From CAWCLK01 sp963796225 (lineage in GTDB: Bacteria > Actinomycetota > Nitriliruptoria > Nitriliruptorales > Nitriliruptoraceae), in NCBI GenBank assembly GCA_963796225.1, contig CAWCLK010000005.1, forward strand, positions 1-64,000: a stretch of DNA of 64,000 nt. Direction: 5' to 3'. Of the stretch, positions 60,091 to 64,000 are shown one piece after another; within the stretch, counting starts at the first letter, position 1; each line of letters begins with the position of its first letter. A model generated the notes under the pieces. It was not told the origin of the DNA and made no database searches. It saw only the letters and a list, made by a program, of their open reading frames with translations. The position numbers were made by a program, and so were the translations under genes.

Positions 60091-61056
60091 GTGACACCTC
60101 CCACGTCACCCGCCAGCACGCGCCGTCGCGGCATGCGACGCACGGTGGTCGGGCTGGTGCTGGCCTGGGTCGCCGCGCTGCTCGCCAACCGCAGCCTGCG
60201 ACGGGTGGAGGGCCCCTCGATGCTGCCGTCGTTGTGGCCCGGCGACCTTCTGCTCACCGTGCCGGCCGCCTGGGTGCGACCGCGGCCCGGGGACGTGGTC
60301 GTGGCCGAGGTCGCCGGCCGGCGGGTCACCAAGCGCCTGGCCGCCCCGCCCGGCGCGCAGGTGGAGCTGCGGGACGGCCACCTGCTGGTCGACGGGCAGT
60401 GGTGGGCCGTGCCCGACGCCGTCGTCGTCGACGAGGACGCGATCCTCAGCACCCGCGAGGGCGGGACCGTGCTCCTCGGGGACCACCGCGCACGGTCCAC
60501 CGACGGGCGCACGCACGGACCGGTCGCCGCGGACGCCATCGACCGCGTCGCACTGGCCCGGCTGGCGCCCCTCGCCTGGCTGCGGGGCCGCGCGACGCCC
60601 CGCCCCGACGCGCGGCCGCGTCCCGGGGTCCGGCTGGTGGTGCTCGACCCCGACGACCGGGTCCTGCTGTTCCGGGTGACCGACGTCGACGGCAGCGGCG
60701 CCAGCTGGTGGGAGGCCCCCGGGGGCGGTCGCCATCCCGGCGAACCCGCCCGTGACGCCGCCCGGCGCGAGCTCGCGGAGGAGGTCGGCGCCGTCGGCCT
60801 CGACCCGGTCCCGCTCGACGAGGTCCACGTGCGGCGCACGCGGCTCGGCGGTGCGGACCTCGAGAAGGTCGAGGACCTCTTCGCCGTGCGCCTGGCCGAC
60901 GACACCGTCGACACCCACGGCTGGACCTCCGCGGAGGTGCGCGACATCGCCGAGGTCCGGTGGTGGGACCCCGCCGACCTCGCCGACCTCGCCGAGGACG
61001 GCGTCGTGCCCATGGAGCTGCCGCGCCTGCTGCAGCGCGCCGTCCGACTGGTCTGA
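60091..61056 (+). CDS. sodX: SodN maturation protease (S26) fused to a NUDIX hydrolase
   Basis: A 321-residue fusion. Residues 15-165 are a type I signal-peptidase-like protease: a membrane helix (TVVGLVLAWVAALLA), nucleophile Ser43 in EGPSMLPS, general base Lys81 in RRVTKRLAAPPG, and LGDHRARSTDGR near 130. This is the usual SodX, which removes the SodN propeptide. Residues 180-321 are a NUDIX domain with a complete box: Gly212, Glu218, Arg226-Glu227, Glu230-Glu231, Gly233 (GGGRHPGEPARDAARRELAE, then EVGA). The linker has no stop in any plus-strand frame between 60560 and 60640, so the fusion is not an artefact of a missed stop there. GTG at 60091; ATG at 60133 is an alternative. Confidence 0.87.
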   Translation: MTPPTSPASTRRRGMRRTVVGLVLAWVAALLANRSLRRVEGPSMLPSLWPGDLLLTVPAAWVRPRPGDVVVAEVAGRRVTKRLAAPPGAQVELRDGHLLVDGQWWAVPDAVVVDEDAILSTREGGTVLLGDHRARSTDGRTHGPVAADAIDRVALARLAPLAWLRGRATPRPDARPRPGVRLVVLDPDDRVLLFRVTDVDGSGASWWEAPGGGRHPGEPARDAARRELAEEVGAVGLDPVPLDEVHVRRTRLGGADLEKVEDLFAVRLADDTVDTHGWTSAEVRDIAEVRWWDPADLADLAEDGVVPMELPRLLQRAVRLV

Positions 61057-61267
61057 TCCCGACGGGGCAGGCGTCACCGGCCCGATCGGGTCATGGTCGC
61101 CCCGCACACCCTGACTCCTCCGGGCAGTCCTTGGACGGAGCGGGACCGAGGTCCTTCACGCCGCCGGACGCGACGCGCATGCTGACGGGGCGACGTGAGG
61201 ACGGACGTTGACAGCACCTTCCGGGACTTCGGCCTTCCCGGCGGCGACAGCCGCGGGGGAGTTCGTC
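61057..61267. other. Intergenic region before the histidine kinase
   Basis: About 210 nt without a convincing gene. A TTG codon at 61208 opens the kinase frame, so part of this may be coding if that start is used. GC-rich short inverted repeats occur, but no clear terminator or operator is seen. Confidence 0.35.
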
Positions 61268-62785
61268 GTGTCCGAGGACCGCGCGGTCGCACGCGTGCTC
61301 CGCTGGGTGCGGGTGGTCACCATCGGCATGCTCGTGCTGCTCGGGGCCACGGTGTGGCGCGAGGCCTGGCCGGTGGACGGCGTCGAGGTCGGTCCCGCCG
61401 TCCTGGTGATCTCCCTCTGGCTGCTCGGGACCAACGTGTGGTCGCTGCGCCACGACCGAGGTCTGCCCGGCGCCGACGGCACCACCGTCGAGGTCTGCAG
61501 CGACGTCGGCCTGGCACTGGTGATGACCGTTCTCGGCGGTCCGCTGGTGACCGACACCCTGCCGCTGCTCGGGGTGCTCGTGGTCATCGAGGCGTCGGTG
61601 CGACTGTCACGGCGCCCCGCAGCAGCCATCACGGCCACGTACGTCGCCGTCAGCATCCTCACCATCACCCTGCGCTGGCCCGCCTGGGTCGGCTGGTCCG
61701 GCCGCGACGTCCTCACCGACCTGCTGCCGGCCGCCGTCGCGCTGCCCATCGCCCACCTGCTCGTGGCCCACCTCGCCACCGACCGGGCCCAGACCCGCGA
61801 CGTCGCGCTCGGCCAGGCCCGTCGGCTGGCGATGGTCGCCCGCGACCTGCGCGCCGCCAACGCCCGGCTGGCCGGCACCAACGAGGAGCTGACCGCCTTC
61901 GCGGGACGCATCGCCCACGACCTGCGCAGCCCGCTCGGCACCGTGGTCACCGCCCTGGAGACGCTGCAACGCCCCGAGCTGGACCTGCCCGTCGACACCC
62001 GCGAGTTCCTCGTCACCCAGTCGCTGCGGGCCGCCCGCCGGTCCGTGGCGATCGTCGGGGCCCTGCTCGACCACGCCTCCGCCGAGGGACGCGCCCCGGA
62101 GGTCGCACTGGTCGACGTCGGCGAGGTCGCCGCCGAGGTCGTCGCGACCCTGCCCGCGGAGATGCTCGGCACCGTGCACCTCGACCTGCCGCCCGGACCC
62201 GCGCTCGCGTGGGCCGACGCCCAGCTGCTGCCGCTGGTGCTGCAGAACCTGGTCACCAACGCGCTGGCCCACGGCGGCGAGCGCCTCGGCCGCATCGCGG
62301 TGACCACGTCGACCGAGGACGAGGGCGTCGTGGTGACCGTCGCCGACGACGGCGCCGGGATCCCCGAGGCGCTGCGGGCCGACGCGTTCACGGCCGGCAC
62401 GGGCGACGGGGACGCACGGGGACTGGGGCTCGGGCTGGCGACCTGCCACTCGATCGTGCACCGCCACGGTGGCCGCATCTGGATCGAGGACAGCGACATG
62501 GGCGGCGCCGCGGTGTGCTTCGTGCTGCCGTGGCCCGACGGGGAGGGCCCGCAGGAGCACCTCCGGGACCGCCAGGCCGCGCCGAACACGCGGGCACCAC
62601 GTGCGCCGCGGGTCGTCGACCTCGACGCGGGCCCGGCCGATCAGCGCACGCTGGCCACCAGCAGCAGCTCGGGGTCGTCGAGGGCCACCTCGGTGGCGTC
62701 GTACCGGCCGGGCTCCGCCCCCGCGACGCGTCGGACCTCCAGCCCCGCGTCCTCGGCCATGCGCACCAGCCGCGGGACGGTGTAG
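61268..62785 (+). CDS. Orphan membrane sensor histidine kinase
   Basis: About 505 residues. The N-terminus has about five hydrophobic segments (VVTIGMLVLLGATVW, VLVISLWLLGTNVW, LALVMTVLGGPLVT, LLGVLVVIEASVRL, LLPAAVALPIAHLL). HisKA follows: ELTAFAGRIAHDLRSPLGTVV, with His near 215. The ATPase domain has LVLQNLVTNALAHGG (N box), VADDGAGIPEAL (G1) and GLGLGLATCHSIV (G2). GTG at 61268 has GGGGGAG 6 nt upstream; a TTG at 61208 would add 20 residues. No response regulator is adjacent. The last 50 residues overlap the convergent methyltransferase by 145 nt and look out of frame, so the true end may be nearer 62640. Confidence 0.85.
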   Translation: MSEDRAVARVLRWVRVVTIGMLVLLGATVWREAWPVDGVEVGPAVLVISLWLLGTNVWSLRHDRGLPGADGTTVEVCSDVGLALVMTVLGGPLVTDTLPLLGVLVVIEASVRLSRRPAAAITATYVAVSILTITLRWPAWVGWSGRDVLTDLLPAAVALPIAHLLVAHLATDRAQTRDVALGQARRLAMVARDLRAANARLAGTNEELTAFAGRIAHDLRSPLGTVVTALETLQRPELDLPVDTREFLVTQSLRAARRSVAIVGALLDHASAEGRAPEVALVDVGEVAAEVVATLPAEMLGTVHLDLPPGPALAWADAQLLPLVLQNLVTNALAHGGERLGRIAVTTSTEDEGVVVTVADDGAGIPEALRADAFTAGTGDGDARGLGLGLATCHSIVHRHGGRIWIEDSDMGGAAVCFVLPWPDGEGPQEHLRDRQAAPNTRAPRAPRVVDLDAGPADQRTLATSSSSGSSRATSVASYRPGSAPATRRTSSPASSAMRTSRGTV

Positions 62786-63444
62786 GCGGCGGTCCACAGG
62801 TCGAAGCGTGCCCGCGTGTCGTCGGGGCCACGCACCTCGCTGACCTGGTGGTGCACGAGCGACACCGGGTCGAAGGCATCACCCTCGACGAGGTGGCGGA
62901 CGGCGAACAGCGCGTGGAAGGCCGTGACCACGACGAGGCCGCCGGGGCGCACGCACGACGCGACCCCCGCGAGCACGTCGGGGTCGGTGGCCGGGTCGGT
63001 CCCGAAGGCGCCCTGGCACAGCGTCCACGCCACGTCCGCCCCGCCCCGCCGCAGCCCCGCGACCTCGTCCAGCCGCCGCGCGTCGCCGGTGAGGAAGGTC
63101 AGCTCGGTGCCCGCCGGCCAGGTGTCGCGTTCCCGGTCGGCAGCCGCCCGGGCGGCCTCCACCAGGGCGGGGGAGACGTCCACACCGACACCCGAGACGC
63201 CCCGCGCCGCCAGCGCCCGCAGGTGCCGGCCGTCGCCGCACCCGACGTCGACGACCCGCTGGCCCGCCTCCAGCGCGGTGTGGGCCACGAGGGCGTCGAC
63301 CTCGGCGGTGGTGTGGGCGGCGAAGGCGTTGCGGCGGTAGAGCTCGCCCTGGAACTCACCGATCGGGACGTAGAAGGGGTCGGCGTCCGGGCCGGGCGGG
63401 GCGGGGACCTCGACGGGGCGGTCGCGGTGGTCGCGGAACGCCAT
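62641..63444 (-). CDS. SAM-dependent class I methyltransferase
   Basis: A 267-residue methyltransferase. Motif I is VVDVGCGDGRHLRALAARG (about residues 64-82), motif II region VGVDVSPALVEAARAAAD, motif post-II LTFLTGDARRLDEV, and motif III VRPGGLVVVTAFHALF near 170. The N-terminal DPFYVPIGEFQGELYRRNAF and LVHHQVSEVRGPDDTRARF suggest a small-molecule methyltransferase, substrate unknown. ATG at 63444 lies 3 nt after the stop of the tRNA nucleotidyltransferase, so the two are probably co-transcribed. Confidence 0.9.
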   Translation of the reverse strand: MAFRDHRDRPVEVPAPPGPDADPFYVPIGEFQGELYRRNAFAAHTTAEVDALVAHTALEAGQRVVDVGCGDGRHLRALAARGVSGVGVDVSPALVEAARAAADRERDTWPAGTELTFLTGDARRLDEVAGLRRGGADVAWTLCQGAFGTDPATDPDVLAGVASCVRPGGLVVVTAFHALFAVRHLVEGDAFDPVSLVHHQVSEVRGPDDTRARFDLWTAAYTVPRLVRMAEDAGLEVRRVAGAEPGRYDATEVALDDPELLLVASVR

Positions 63445-63447
63445 CGT

Positions 63448-64000
63448 CTACAGGTCCAGCTCGGCAGCGACCTGCTCGACGCCCGGGGCGTCCCCGCCCG
63501 CCTCGACCGCCGCCCACCACCGGTCCAGTGCCGCGTAGGCGACCTCGTCGTCCACCGGACCGACCTCCAGGCGCAGCTCGAGCAGCCAGTTCCAGGCCTC
63601 GCCCACTCGCGGGCCCGGGTCCATGCCGGTGTGGGCCATGATCTGGTTGCCGTCGATCGGCGGCCGCATGGCCTCGAGCTCCTCCTGCTCGCGCAGCTCG
63701 GCGATGCGGACCTCGAGGTCGTCCATGCGGCGCTGGATCGCCCGCGCCTTGCGGGCGTTGCGGGTGGTGACGTCGGCCCGGGTGAGCTGGTTGAGGCGGT
63801 CCAGCAGGGGCCCGGCATCGCGGACGTAGCGCCGCACGGCCGAGTCGGTCCAGCCCATCTTGTAGGTGTGGAAGCGCAGGTGCAGCTCGACCAGGGTCGA
63901 GACGTCCTTGATGGTGTCGTTGTCGAAGCGCAGCGCCTTCATCCGCCGCCGGGTCATGCGCGCCCCGACCACCTCGTGGTGGTGGAAGGTCACGTTGCCG
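63448..64000 (-). CDS. pcnA: CCA-adding tRNA nucleotidyltransferase, C-terminal fragment
   Basis: The C-terminal 184 residues of an actinobacterial CCA-adding enzyme (PcnA/Cca); the catalytic head lies outside the right edge. FHHHEVVGARMTRRRMKALRFDNDTIKDVSTLVELHLRFHTY is the RNA-binding neck and body region, and HHxxVG-type residues are characteristic. ARKARAIQRRMDDLEVRIAELREQEE forms a long helix. HMD-type hydrolase residues cannot be checked here. The enzyme adds or repairs the 3' CCA of tRNAs. The stop is 3 nt before the methyltransferase gene. Members of this family are usually found near oriC in Actinobacteria. Confidence 0.9.
   Translation of the reverse strand, partial: GNVTFHHHEVVGARMTRRRMKALRFDNDTIKDVSTLVELHLRFHTYKMGWTDSAVRRYVRDAGPLLDRLNQLTRADVTTRNARKARAIQRRMDDLEVRIAELREQEELEAMRPPIDGNQIMAHTGMDPGPRVGEAWNWLLELRLEVGPVDDEVAYAALDRWWAAVEAGGDAPGVEQVAAELDL

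Noticed and set aside
61208..62785. Histidine kinase with a response regulator partner
   Set aside because: The next genes are a methyltransferase and a tRNA nucleotidyltransferase; no receiver domain is encoded nearby.

Overview
The window is 64 kb of very GC-rich DNA with short intergenic gaps and many GTG starts. The gene content is actinobacterial: a DUF5318 protein, a GT87-type mannosyltransferase, an F420/Ddn-type nitroreductase, an Rv1683-like lipase/acyl-CoA synthetase, nickel superoxide dismutase with its maturation protease, and a CAP protein carrying cell-wall-binding-2 repeats. The combination of CWB2 repeats and SodN suggests a deep-branching actinobacterium such as Nitriliruptoria or Euzebya; this is an inference from gene content. 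The dnaB/rplI/rpsR/ssb/rpsF block and the pcnA-type gene at the right edge suggest a chromosomal region not far from oriC.

Layout. 1-5.4 kb: histidine-utilisation operon hutH-hutU-hutI-hutG on the minus strand, preceded by a CBS-pair protein. 6-13 kb: a threonine-aldolase-like enzyme, a universal stress protein, the lipase/acyl-CoA synthetase fusion, a DUF2993 lipoprotein-like protein, and a FadR-type regulator followed by a fatty-acid-hydroxylase-family gene, each with the same perfect palindrome. 13.3-20.7 kb: YqgE, MscS, Ddn-like protein, then a TetR/ABC/FtsX operon and a flavin monooxygenase. 20.8-32.4 kb: a secreted PHP-domain protein with an LPATG tail, two CDF-type transporters, a DUF885 peptidase, a cupin, a solute-binding lipoprotein, an ABC-2 exporter, an AEC carrier and the CAP/CWB2 protein. 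32.4-35.9 kb: dnaB-rplI-rpsR-ssb-rpsF (minus strand). 36.1-37.6 kb: an IS110-family element just upstream of that operon. 37.6-46.1 kb: a cupredoxin-like protein, an operon of GYF-domain protein, tyrS, alpha/beta hydrolase and an OLD-family nuclease, then penicillin acylase and a LysR regulator divergent from a TauE/SafE transporter. 47-54.4 kb: two small zinc-ribbon proteins, a GPH sugar transporter, a PLP decarboxylase, an AlaX-type editing protein, a MerR regulator, a secreted protein of unknown function and a LigD-type primase-polymerase. 54.4-64 kb: an AurF-like diiron protein divergent from an MscS channel, the GT87/DUF5318 pair, the sodN/sodX-NUDIX pair, a histidine kinase, a methyltransferase and the C-terminal end of a CCA-adding enzyme.

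About 25 single-base frameshifts interrupt otherwise intact genes, including tyrS, hutH and hutU. They cluster in certain stretches and most look like one extra base. This pattern fits residual assembly or sequencing indels better than gene decay, so such genes are listed as full-length CDS with the break stated.

The most interesting points are: a fusion of the SodN maturation protease to a NUDIX hydrolase, divergent from sodN; a FadR-like palindrome present both at the regulator's own promoter and inside the start of its neighbour; a family of long palindromes sharing one half-site; a ribosomal protein L9 with an acidic tail of about 100 residues; and a recurrent TA(G/C)(G/C)(G/C)T hexamer about 25-38 nt before many starts, twice placed so that the mRNA would be leaderless.
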